A program made the position numbers and the translations under genes. 5,143 nt of DNA. Origin: Betaproteobacteria bacterium. Lineage in GTDB: Bacteria > Pseudomonadota > Gammaproteobacteria > Burkholderiales > Rhodocyclaceae. Every line of letters starts with the position of its first letter. Position 1 is the stretch's first letter. The stretch is taken from the NCBI GenBank assembly GCA_028065725.1, contig JAPTVL010000345.1:1-5143 (forward strand). Direction: 5' to 3'. Below, piece by piece: positions 1-5,143 of this stretch. Under the pieces are notes generated by a model, which ran no database searches, had not been told where the DNA came from, and saw nothing but the letters and a program-made list of their open reading frames with translations.

Positions 1-144
1 CGAGGCTTTGGCCCCAGCGAATACCTCGGCGATACCCAACGCATCGCCGCCGGCATTCCCCCCCGCAGCGAACAGCCCCTGAGCCTGCCGCTGACCGTGC
101 GCGACCTGGCGCCCATGGGCTTCGATCTGCAACTGACCTATTAG
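1..144 (+). CDS. 3' end of a probable DUF3426 (zinc-ribbon family) protein, partial
   Basis: Frame 1 is open from the window edge to a TAG stop at 142-144 and gives the last 47 residues of a protein. The tail has the pattern F-x-P-x-E-Y-L-G near its start, a middle stretch resembling 'aaGIPPRSEQPLSLPL', and ends G-F-D-L-Q-L-T-Y. This resembles, from memory, the C-terminus of DUF3426 proteins of betaproteobacteria, which carry an N-terminal MJ0042-type zinc ribbon and a membrane segment and have no firmly established function. Those diagnostic parts lie outside the window, so the family call rests on the tail alone. The gene is on the same strand as the gcv operon but is separated from it by a candidate terminator and a promoter, so it is probably a different transcription unit. 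Confidence 0.5.
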   Translation, partial: RGFGPSEYLGDTQRIAAGIPPRSEQPLSLPLTVRDLAPMGFDLQLTY

Positions 145-146
145 GT

Positions 147-178
147 CAGGCCAAGGCTGGCCGGCCTGGCTCTTCTTC
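147..178 (+). terminator. possible weak terminator of the upstream gene
   Basis: Three bases after the upstream stop codon, CAGGCC (147-152) can pair with GGCCTG (163-168). An overlapping alternative hairpin is GGCCA/TGGCC. The stem is followed by the pyrimidine tract TCTTCTTC (171-178) rather than a clean T run, so intrinsic termination would be inefficient. The stem also overlaps the likely -35 area of the gcv promoter. Confidence 0.35.
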
Positions 179-186
179 GGTATAGT
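157..186 (+). promoter_or_regulatory. candidate sigma-70 promoter of the gcv operon
   Basis: TATAGT at 181-186 matches the -10 consensus at five of six bases and is the best such hexamer in the gap. The -35 region is poor: CTGGCC at 157-162 gives an 18-base spacer but resembles TTGACA only weakly. A start about seven bases after the -10 would lie near 191-194, just before the first riboswitch helix (from 197), which is where a riboswitch promoter should be. The location is the main support. Confidence 0.45.
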
Positions 187-196
187 GCGCGTTCCC

Positions 197-273
197 GTTG
201 CGGGAGAGCGCGTGCACCGCATGCCGCCGAAGGCGCAATTCACCCGGAATCGCTCAGGCAAAAGGACCGCAAC
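197..273 (+). promoter_or_regulatory. glycine riboswitch, aptamer 1
   Basis: This is the first of two glycine aptamers in the gcv leader. A perfect 7-bp P1 helix closes it: GTTGCGG (197-203) with CCGCAAC (267-273). Inside are the conserved glycine-riboswitch blocks GGGAGAG (202-208), GCCGCCGAAGG (223-233) and CGCTCAGGCAAAAGGACCG (251-269). Peripheral hairpins fit the class: GCGTGC/GCATGC (210-215 with 219-224) and ATTC/GAAT around an ACCCG loop (238-250). The layout and block order match the gcvT RNA class. It sits directly upstream of gcvT, the most common partner of this class. Confidence 0.95.
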
Positions 274-296
274 ACCCAGGCAAAATCTGGGGAAGA

Positions 297-394
297 CACT
301 CTGGAGAGCGCGATCGCACGATCGCCACCGAAGGGGCAGCGGCCGCTGGCAAGAAGATCAGCCGGCCGTAATCTCTCAGGTACCAAGGACAGAG
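297..394 (+). promoter_or_regulatory. glycine riboswitch, aptamer 2
   Basis: The second aptamer has the conserved blocks CTCTGGAGAG (299-308), CGCCACCGAAGG (323-334) and ATCTCTCAGGTACCAAGGAC (371-390). Its P1 pairs CTCT (299-302) with AGAG (391-394). Helix GCGATC/GATCGC (310-315 with 320-325) forms one arm. A longer GC-rich arm pairs CGGCCGCTG (340-348) with CAGCCGGCCG (359-368), with one bulged G. P1 ends at the first base of the following terminator stem. Stabilising this aptamer with glycine should therefore interfere with the terminator, the known logic of glycine ON switches; the exact switching helix is inferred. Confidence 0.95.
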
Positions 395-431
395 GGGTGA
401 AGCGAATCCGCGCTTCACCCTTTTTTATTTT
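395..431 (+). terminator. riboswitch-controlled intrinsic terminator
   Basis: GGGTGAAGCG (395-404) and CGCTTCACCC (411-420) form a perfect 10-bp stem with a 6-base loop (AATCCG), followed at once by six T's, an A and four more T's (421-431). This is a strong Rho-independent terminator. It abuts the P1 helix of aptamer 2 and ends only 10 bases before the gcvT start codon, so it is the expression platform of the glycine riboswitch rather than the end of a gene. Read-through is presumably favoured when glycine is bound. Confidence 0.9.
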
Positions 432-441
432 GGTAACCCCC

Positions 442-1536
442 ATGACGAATCAAGCAGCGCTCAAACAGACTCCGCTCAACGCCACCCACCGCGAACTCGG
501 CGCCAGGATGGTCGACTTCGGCGGCTGGGACATGCCGGTCAACTATGGCTCGCAGATCGAGGAACACCACGCCGTGCGCAGCGGCTGCGGCCTGTTCGAC
601 GTTTCCCACATGCTGCCGCTCGACATCAGGGGGCCGAACGTCCGCGCCTTCCTGCGCCGCCTGGTGGCGAACAACGTCGACAAGCTGCAGGTGTCCGGCA
701 AGGCGCTGTATTCGTGCATGCTGAACGAGGCCGGCGGCGTCATCGACGACCTCATCATCTACTTCATGGACGAGTCCTGGTTCCGTCTGGTGGTCAACGC
801 CGGCACCGCGGAAAAAGACCTCGCGTGGATGGAAAAAATGAACGCCGACTGGGGCATGGGGCTCACCTTCGCCCCGCGCCGCGACCTCGCGATGATCGCG
901 ATCCAGGGGCCGAATGCGACGCAGGCGCTCAACGAAGCGCTGCCCGGCGTCGACCAGATCACCGCCAGCCTCAAGCCTTTCAACGCCGCCGCCATGGGCG
1001 AGATGTTCATCGCCCGTACCGGCTACACCGGCGAGGACGGCTTCGAGGTGATGGTGCTGGCGAAATCCGCGCCCTTCTTCTGGAAGGCGCTGATGGAAGC
1101 CGGCGGCAAGCCGATCGGCCTCGGCGCGCGCGACACCCTGCGCCTCGAAGCCGGGATGAACCTCTACGGCCAGGACATGGACGAGACCACCTCGCCGCTG
1201 GAATCCGGCCTCGCGTGGACGGTGGACCTGAAGACCCAGCGCGACTTCGTCGGCCGCAAGGCGCTCGAAGCCAGCGAAGTGACGAAGCAGCTCGCCGGAC
1301 TGGTGCTGCTGGACAAGGGCGTGCTGCGCAGCCACCAGAAGGTCCACACCAAAAACGGCGACGGCGAGATCACCTCCGGCACGTTTTCGCCTACGATGCA
1401 GCAATCCATCGCGCTCGCGCGCATCCCGCTCGGCATCGCCCCGGGCGAGGAAGTCGAAGTCGAAATCCGCGACAAGAAGCTGAAAGCCAAAGTGGTGAAA
1501 TACCCGTTCGTGCGCAACGGCAGCGTCTTGATTTAA
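442..1536 (+). CDS. gcvT: glycine cleavage system T protein (aminomethyltransferase)
   Basis: GcvT takes the aminomethyl group from the lipoyl arm of the H protein, releases ammonia and forms 5,10-methylene-tetrahydrofolate in the cytoplasm. The protein is 364 residues, normal for the family. Family motifs are present in order: [14 protein letters not shown] (about 23-36), GLFDVSHM (about 50-57), [11 protein letters not shown] (about 98-108, containing the conserved folate-site aspartate corresponding to Asp101 of well-studied GcvTs), [30 protein letters not shown] (about 228-247) and [12 protein letters not shown] near 308-319. The ATG at 442 is chosen because it gives the usual N-terminus. 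The frame is open further upstream to a GTG at 397, but that lies inside the terminator stem. No clear Shine-Dalgarno sequence precedes the ATG (GGTAACCCCC). It is the first gene of the operon, 28 bases before gcvH. Confidence 0.97.
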   Translation: MTNQAALKQTPLNATHRELGARMVDFGGWDMPVNYGSQIEEHHAVRSGCGLFDVSHMLPLDIRGPNVRAFLRRLVANNVDKLQVSGKALYSCMLNEAGGVIDDLIIYFMDESWFRLVVNAGTAEKDLAWMEKMNADWGMGLTFAPRRDLAMIAIQGPNATQALNEALPGVDQITASLKPFNAAAMGEMFIARTGYTGEDGFEVMVLAKSAPFFWKALMEAGGKPIGLGARDTLRLEAGMNLYGQDMDETTSPLESGLAWTVDLKTQRDFVGRKALEASEVTKQLAGLVLLDKGVLRSHQKVHTKNGDGEITSGTFSPTMQQSIALARIPLGIAPGEEVEVEIRDKKLKAKVVKYPFVRNGSVLI

Positions 1537-1564
1537 TAGCAACCAACTACCCAGGAAACCAAAC

Positions 1565-1954
1565 ATGAGCATCCCCGCAGACCTCAAATACACTCCCTCC
1601 CACGAATGGGTACGCGTCGAAGCCGACGGCACGCTGACCGTGGGCATCACCCACCACGCGCAGGACCTGCTGGGCGACATGGTGTTCATCGAGAATCCCG
1701 CCGCCGGCCGCACGCTCGCCAAGGGCGAGGAATGCGCGGTGGTCGAGTCGGTCAAGGCTGCGTCCGACGTCTACGCGCCGGTCGCCGGCGAAGTCGTCGC
1801 CGCCAACGGCGACGTCGAAGCCAGTCCCGAGTCGGTGAACCAGGACGCCTATAGCGCGTGGATGTTCAAGATGAAGCCGGCCAACCCCGCCGACGTCAAC
1901 GAACTGCTCGACGCCGCGGCCTACCAGAAGCTGGTCGAATCCGAAGCCCATTGA
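1565..1954 (+). CDS. gcvH: glycine cleavage system H protein (lipoyl carrier)
   Basis: GcvH carries the aminomethyl intermediate on a lipoyl-lysine and shuttles between the P, T and L proteins in the cytoplasm. The 129-residue length is typical. Recognisable parts are the N-terminal [11 protein letters not shown] (9-19), [19 protein letters not shown] (27-45) and the lipoylation site [19 protein letters not shown], in which Lys64 is the expected modified residue. The C-terminal part has the usual [14 protein letters not shown] block. The ATG at 1565 has a good ribosome binding site (AGGAAA, 1553-1558) six bases upstream. It follows gcvT by 28 bases and is followed by a 62-base gap containing a hairpin before gcvPA. 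Confidence 0.98.
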   Translation: MSIPADLKYTPSHEWVRVEADGTLTVGITHHAQDLLGDMVFIENPAAGRTLAKGEECAVVESVKAASDVYAPVAGEVVAANGDVEASPESVNQDAYSAWMFKMKPANPADVNELLDAAAYQKLVESEAH

Positions 1955-1960
1955 TATTTC

Positions 1961-2011
1961 TCCACGGAAGCGCGCGAAGGCCATCTTCGTGAGCTCGTGG
2001 ACGAGGTTTTT
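1961..2011 (+). other. intercistronic hairpin between gcvH and gcvPA
   Basis: TCCACG (1961-1966) pairs with CGTGGA (1996-2001), AGC (1969-1971) with GCT (1993-1995), and CGAAG (1975-1979) with CTTCG (1985-1989) around a GCCAT loop. The stem is therefore about 14 bp with two small interruptions. A run of five T's follows at 2007-2011, five bases after the stem, and the presumed gcvPA ribosome binding site GAGG (2003-2006) sits between. The T run is too far from the stem and the stem too interrupted for a confident terminator. An attenuator or an mRNA stability or processing element is possible. Confidence 0.45.
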
Positions 2012-2016
2012 AAGCC

Positions 2017-3411
2017 ATGCCCTTCATTCCCCATACTGAAGAAGACGTCTCCGCCATGCTCGGGGCCATCGGCGCCAAGCGCATCGAGGACCTGTTCGAC
2101 GAAATCCCGCCCGCGCTGAAAACCGGCAAGCTCAAGGACGTCCCCGACGGCCTGCCGGAAATGGCGGTGACGCGCCTGATGCAGGAGCGCGCGTCGCAGG
2201 ACGGCTTCTGGTCCAATTTCATCGGCGCCGGCGTCTACGAGCACCACATCCCGGCGGCGATCTGGCAGATCACCACGCGCGGCGAGTTCTATTCCGCCTA
2301 CACGCCCTACCAGGCCGAAGCCTCGCAAGGCACGCTGCAACTGATCTACGAATACCAGACCATGATGACCCGGCTGACCGGGCTCGACGTGTCGAACGCC
2401 TCGCTGTACGACGGCGCCTCGGCGCTGGCCGAGGCGGTGCTGATGGCGGTCCGCTCGCACAAGACCTCGCGCCGCGTGCTGGTGCCGAAGACCGTGCATC
2501 CGATCTACCGCAGCGTGGTCGTCACTACCGTAAAAAATCAGGGCATCGAACTGGTCGAACTCGACTACGACGCCACCACCGGCAAGACAATTCTGCCGGC
2601 CGACCCCGGCGCGTTCGCCGGCCTCGTCATTCCGCAGCCCAGCTTCTTCGGCGTGCTGGAAGACGTGCACGCGATGACCGACTGGGCGCACGAGAAGGGC
2701 GCGTTGGCGATCGCGCTGGTCAATCCGACCACGCTGGCGGTGCTCGAAGCGCCCGGCAAGTGGGGGCAGACCGGCGCCGACATCGCGGTCGGCGAAGGCC
2801 AGCCGCTGGGCGCACCGATGGCCTCGGGCGGTCCCTATTTCGGCTTCATGTGCTGCCGCCAGGACTTCGTGCGGCAGATGCCGGGGCGCATCGTCGGCCG
2901 CACCGTCGACCTCGACGGCAAGCCGGGCTTCGCGCTCACGCTGCAGGCGCGCGAGCAGCACATCCGCCGCTCCAAGGCGACGTCCAACATCTGCACCAAC
3001 CAGGGCCTGGTGGTCACCGCGGCGACGCAGTACATGGCGCTGCTCGGGCCGCAGGGTCTGGCCAAGGTGGCGTCCGCCAGCCATGCCGGCACCGTGGCGC
3101 TGGCCGAAAAACTGGCTGCGATTCAGGGCGTGACCCAAGCATTTGCCAGCCCTTACTTCCACGAAGTGGTGCTGAAGCTCAACGACAATACCCTGAAGGG
3201 CACAAGCGCGAAAGACGTGCTGCGCGCGCTGCGCGCGCAGGGCATCCTCGGTGGCTTGGACATTTCCGGCTGGTATCCCGAGCTCGGCCAGGCGATTCTG
3301 GTGTGCGTCACCGAAACCAAGACCGCCGCCGACCTCGACCATTACGCGCAACAATTGGAACGTATCCTGTCGAAGCGCCGCGAAGCGCCGCCGTGCGCGT
3401 ACAAGAGCTGA
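2017..3411 (+). CDS. gcvPA: glycine dehydrogenase (decarboxylating), subunit 1 (P protein alpha)
   Basis: This is the alpha half of a two-subunit P protein, which with GcvPB decarboxylates glycine using PLP and loads the aminomethyl group on GcvH. In this family the alpha subunit completes the active site while the PLP lysine lies in the beta subunit. At 464 residues it is slightly longer than the roughly 440-450 usual. It opens with the typical [15 protein letters not shown]. Conserved stretches follow: [13 protein letters not shown] (70-82), [19 protein letters not shown] (90-108), [20 protein letters not shown] (258-277) and [14 protein letters not shown] (318-331). The ATG at 2017 has GAGG at 2003-2006, 10 bases away. 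The extreme C-terminus ([12 protein letters not shown]) contains a tandem 10-base repeat and looks low in conservation. The beta gene is not adjacent: two tpx genes intervene. Confidence 0.97.
   Translation: MPFIPHTEEDVSAMLGAIGAKRIEDLFDEIPPALKTGKLKDVPDGLPEMAVTRLMQERASQDGFWSNFIGAGVYEHHIPAAIWQITTRGEFYSAYTPYQAEASQGTLQLIYEYQTMMTRLTGLDVSNASLYDGASALAEAVLMAVRSHKTSRRVLVPKTVHPIYRSVVVTTVKNQGIELVELDYDATTGKTILPADPGAFAGLVIPQPSFFGVLEDVHAMTDWAHEKGALAIALVNPTTLAVLEAPGKWGQTGADIAVGEGQPLGAPMASGGPYFGFMCCRQDFVRQMPGRIVGRTVDLDGKPGFALTLQAREQHIRRSKATSNICTNQGLVVTAATQYMALLGPQGLAKVASASHAGTVALAEKLAAIQGVTQAFASPYFHEVVLKLNDNTLKGTSAKDVLRALRAQGILGGLDISGWYPELGQAILVCVTETKTAADLDHYAQQLERILSKRREAPPCAYKS
3371..3390 (+). repeat. exact 10-base tandem repeat at the 3' end of gcvPA
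   Basis: CGAAGCGCCG occurs twice with no gap (3371-3380 and 3381-3390), in the last 14 codons of gcvPA. Because 10 is not a multiple of three, gain or loss of one copy shifts the reading frame of the tail. Confidence 0.9.
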
Positions 3412-3432
3412 GCCCCACGCTGTTCAACCCTC

Positions 3433-3438
3433 AAGGAG
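3433..3438 (+). promoter_or_regulatory. ribosome binding site of the first tpx
   Basis: AAGGAG, near-consensus, ends seven bases before the ATG at 3446. It is the strongest Shine-Dalgarno sequence in the operon. It fixes the start of this gene, whose frame is otherwise open far back into gcvPA. Confidence 0.8.
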
Positions 3439-3445
3439 CAAGATC

Positions 3446-3946
3446 ATGGCCGACGTTCTGTTCAAAGGTACCCCAGCACACACCAGCGGCGACCTGCCCA
3501 AGGTCGGCAGCCAGGTGCCAGACTTCAAGCTGACGGCTGGTAACCTCAGCGACGTATCGCTCAGCAACTTCAAGGGCAAGAAGAAGCTCTTGAGCATCGT
3601 GCATTCGCTCGATACCGGCGTGTGCGCGGCCAGCACCAAGCGTTTCAGCGAGTTCGCCAAGAACCGCAGCGACGTGGTGGTGCTGGTGGTGTCCTGCGAC
3701 CTGCCGTTCGCGCAGGCGCGCTTCTGCAGCGGCGAGGGGATCGATAACGTGGTCACGCTCTCGATGATGCGCGATCGCCAATTCGCCAAGGATTACGGCG
3801 TTCTGCTGCTCGATAGCCCGATCGCCGGTCTCACCGCGCGCGCAACCCTGGTGCTCGACGAAAACGACCAAGTGGTGTACGCGCAGATGGGGCCGGAGCT
3901 GACCGTCGAGCCCGATTACGAACCCGCGTTCGCCGTTCTGAAGTAG
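3446..3946 (+). CDS. tpx: thiol peroxidase (Tpx-type peroxiredoxin), copy 1, variant active-site motif
   Basis: Tpx enzymes reduce hydrogen peroxide and organic hydroperoxides through a peroxidatic and a resolving cysteine, usually with thioredoxin as donor. This 166-residue protein is full length and has no signal peptide. DTGVCAAST carries the peroxidatic Cys60, and DLPFAQARFC carries the resolving Cys94. The active-site Thr57 and an arginine in ARAT (Arg132) are present. Two things are odd. The invariant proline of the peroxiredoxin PxxxTxxC motif is replaced by His53 (codon CAT at 3602-3604), and there is an extra cysteine (Cys84) where Tpx usually has alanine. Start choice rests on AAGGAG at 3433-3438 and on alignment with copy 2. 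It lies 34 bases after gcvPA and 11 bases before the second copy. It may be a weakened or specialised peroxidase; this is inference. Confidence 0.93.
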   Translation: MADVLFKGTPAHTSGDLPKVGSQVPDFKLTAGNLSDVSLSNFKGKKKLLSIVHSLDTGVCAASTKRFSEFAKNRSDVVVLVVSCDLPFAQARFCSGEGIDNVVTLSMMRDRQFAKDYGVLLLDSPIAGLTARATLVLDENDQVVYAQMGPELTVEPDYEPAFAVLK

Positions 3947-3957
3947 GCGCCGTCGCC

Positions 3958-4458
3958 ATGGCCCAGATCACGCGCTACGGCAGCCCCATCCACACCAACG
4001 GCGAACTGCCCGAGGTCGGCAGCGCCGCACCCGACTTCCGGCTAGTCGACGCCGACCTGAACGATGTCACACTGGCGAGCTTCAAGGGCAAAAAGAAGCT
4101 CTTGAGCATCGTGCCCAGCCTCGACACGCCGACCTGTTCGCTGTCCACGAAGAAATTCAACGAGCAGGCTGCGGCGTACCCGAATGCCATGATGCTGATC
4201 GTGTCGGCGGACCTGCCCTACGCGCAGAAACGCTTCTGCGCGGCGGAAGGCACGGGGCAGGTCATGGCCCTGTCGATGATGCGCAGCCGCCAGTTCGCCC
4301 GCGACTACGGCGTGCTGATCGTGGACGGGCCGACCGAAGGCATCACCGCACGCGCGGTGATCGTGATCGACGAGAACGATCGCGTCGCGCACACCGAGCT
4401 CGTTCCCGAGATTCGCCAGGAACCCGACTACGAGGCCGCGCTGGCGGCCCTCAAGTGA
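3958..4458 (+). CDS. tpx: thiol peroxidase (Tpx-type peroxiredoxin), copy 2
   Basis: This is a second full-length Tpx of 166 residues, colinear with copy 1 without gaps and identical at 94 of 166 positions by hand count (about 57%). It has the standard active-site motif PSLDTPTC (Pro53, Thr57, peroxidatic Cys60), resolving Cys94 in DLPYAQKRFC, and the conserved ARAV arginine (Arg132). It should be an active two-cysteine peroxiredoxin of the cytoplasm. Only 11 bases separate it from copy 1 and no clear ribosome binding site is visible, so its translation may be coupled to that of copy 1. Its C-terminus EPDYEAALAALK matches the usual Tpx ending. It lies 25 bases before gcvPB, so the two peroxidases are embedded in the glycine cleavage operon and should share its glycine control unless an internal promoter exists. 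Confidence 0.95.
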   Translation: MAQITRYGSPIHTNGELPEVGSAAPDFRLVDADLNDVTLASFKGKKKLLSIVPSLDTPTCSLSTKKFNEQAAAYPNAMMLIVSADLPYAQKRFCAAEGTGQVMALSMMRSRQFARDYGVLIVDGPTEGITARAVIVIDENDRVAHTELVPEIRQEPDYEAALAALK

Positions 4459-4483
4459 ACATTCGACTCCATCCCCACACACC

Positions 4484-5143
4484 ATGCTGATATTCGACCA
4501 TTCCCGTACCGGCCGCACCGCTGCCGCCCAGTTGCCCGCCACCGGCGGCAGCCTCGACGACCTGCCGGCCGCGCTGCGTCGCAAGGATGGGCCTGCCCTG
4601 CCCGAAGTCTCCGAGCTCGACGTGGTGCGCCACTACACGCGCCTCTCCCAGCTCAACTTCTCGATCGACACGCAGTTCTACCCGCTCGGTTCATGCACCA
4701 TGAAGTACAACCCGCGCGCGTGCAATTCGCTGGCGATGCTGCCGCAGTTCCTGGCGCGCCACCCGGCGAGCCCGGACGAGACCGGCCAGGGCTTTCTCGC
4801 CAGCATGTTCGAACTGCAGGAGATGCTGAAGGACGTCACCGGCATGGCCGGCGTGTCGATGGCGCCGATGGCGGGGGCACACGGCGAATTCGCCGGGGTG
4901 GCGATGATCCGCGCCTACCACGATGCGCGCGGCGACACCGCGCGGCGCGAGATCATCGTGCCGGACGCGGCGCACGGCACCAACCCGGCCACCGCGACCA
5001 TGTGCGGCTACACGGTGAAGGAAATCCCCACCGACGCCACCGGCAGCGTCGACCTTGCCGCCCTGCGCGCCGCGGTCGGCCCGCAGACCGCCGGCCTGAT
5101 GCTGACCAACCCGTCGACGCTCGGCGTGTTCGAGAAGACCATC
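4484..5143 (+). CDS. gcvPB: glycine dehydrogenase (decarboxylating), subunit 2 (P protein beta), partial at 3' end
   Basis: The reading frame from the ATG at 4484 stays open to the window end (220 codons, no stop). It encodes the N-terminal part of the PLP-binding subunit, usually about 480 residues. Hallmarks are the N-terminus MLIFDHSRTGR, LPEVSELDVVRHYTRLSQLN (39-58), NFSIDTQFYPLGSCTMKYNP (58-77), MAPMAGAHGEFAGVAMIRAY (126-145), DAAHGTNPATATMCGY (161-176) and LTNPSTLGVFE near the edge. The PLP lysine lies in the missing C-terminal half, so catalytic integrity cannot be judged. No purine-rich ribosome binding site is evident in the 25 bases after tpx copy 2. The start is chosen because MLIF is the usual beginning of GcvPB. 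Together with GcvPA it forms the P protein. Confidence 0.96.
   Translation, partial: MLIFDHSRTGRTAAAQLPATGGSLDDLPAALRRKDGPALPEVSELDVVRHYTRLSQLNFSIDTQFYPLGSCTMKYNPRACNSLAMLPQFLARHPASPDETGQGFLASMFELQEMLKDVTGMAGVSMAPMAGAHGEFAGVAMIRAYHDARGDTARREIIVPDAAHGTNPATATMCGYTVKEIPTDATGSVDLAALRAAVGPQTAGLMLTNPSTLGVFEKTI

Noticed and set aside
185..400. Small 71-codon open frame before gcvT
   Set aside because: It overlaps both glycine aptamers almost completely. The base pattern is explained by RNA structure, and the arginine-rich translation matches nothing I recognise.
397..441. Upstream GTG start extending gcvT by 15 residues
   Set aside because: The extension lies inside the terminator stem and T tract, encodes a sequence unlike GcvT N-termini, and the ATG at 442 begins the conserved protein.
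415..1755. Long antisense open frame (446 codons) opposite gcvT and gcvH
   Set aside because: It mirrors GC-rich third positions of gcvT and gcvH, and its histidine-, valine- and arginine-rich product resembles no family I know.
1921..3354. Long antisense open frame (477 codons) opposite gcvPA
   Set aside because: It is a shadow of the gcvPA codon pattern, with biased composition and no recognisable domain.
3251..3445. N-terminal extension of the first Tpx back into gcvPA
   Set aside because: The frame is open, but the extra residues are an off-frame reading of gcvPA. The AAGGAG site and alignment with copy 2 both place the start at 3446.
3355..3445. Possible internal promoter before the tpx pair
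   Set aside because: TTGGAA at 3355-3360 resembles a -35 box, but no acceptable -10 hexamer follows at 16-18 bases.
1..5143. Mobile element, CRISPR or horizontally acquired island
   Set aside because: No transposase or integrase genes, terminal repeats or spaced repeats were seen, and composition looks uniform across all genes including tpx.

Overview
The window is a high-GC, single-strand stretch of a proteobacterial chromosome. Codon use is strongly GC-ending. The split P-protein genes (gcvPA/gcvPB), the tail of a probable DUF3426 gene and the sequence character all suggest a betaproteobacterium, possibly of the Thiobacillus/Nitrosomonadales type. That placement is inferred from protein character, since no marker gene is present.

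Layout. Bases 1-144 hold the 3' end of an upstream gene, probably a DUF3426 family protein. Bases 145-441 are non-coding by gene standards but densely functional. They hold a possible weak terminator for the upstream gene, a candidate promoter (-10 TATAGT at 181-186), a tandem glycine riboswitch (two aptamers, about 197-273 and 297-394) and a textbook intrinsic terminator (395-431) directly before the first gene. The glycine cleavage operon then runs on the + strand: gcvT (442-1536), gcvH (1565-1954), gcvPA (2017-3411), two tandem thiol peroxidase genes (3446-3946 and 3958-4458), and gcvPB (4484 onward, cut by the window end after 220 residues).

How the parts fit. GcvP (alpha and beta subunits) decarboxylates glycine and passes the aminomethyl group to the lipoyl arm of GcvH. 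GcvT then releases ammonia and makes 5,10-methylene-tetrahydrofolate. The L protein (dihydrolipoyl dehydrogenase), which reoxidises the H-protein lipoamide, is not encoded here. The riboswitch plus terminator most simply acts as a glycine-activated ON switch, so the operon is read when glycine is plentiful.

The unusual element is a pair of tpx peroxiredoxin paralogues lying between the two P-protein subunit genes. They are gap-free and about 57% identical by hand count. The first lacks the normally invariant proline of the peroxiredoxin PxxxTxxC motif (His53 instead). I see no mobile element, CRISPR array, tRNA or rRNA.
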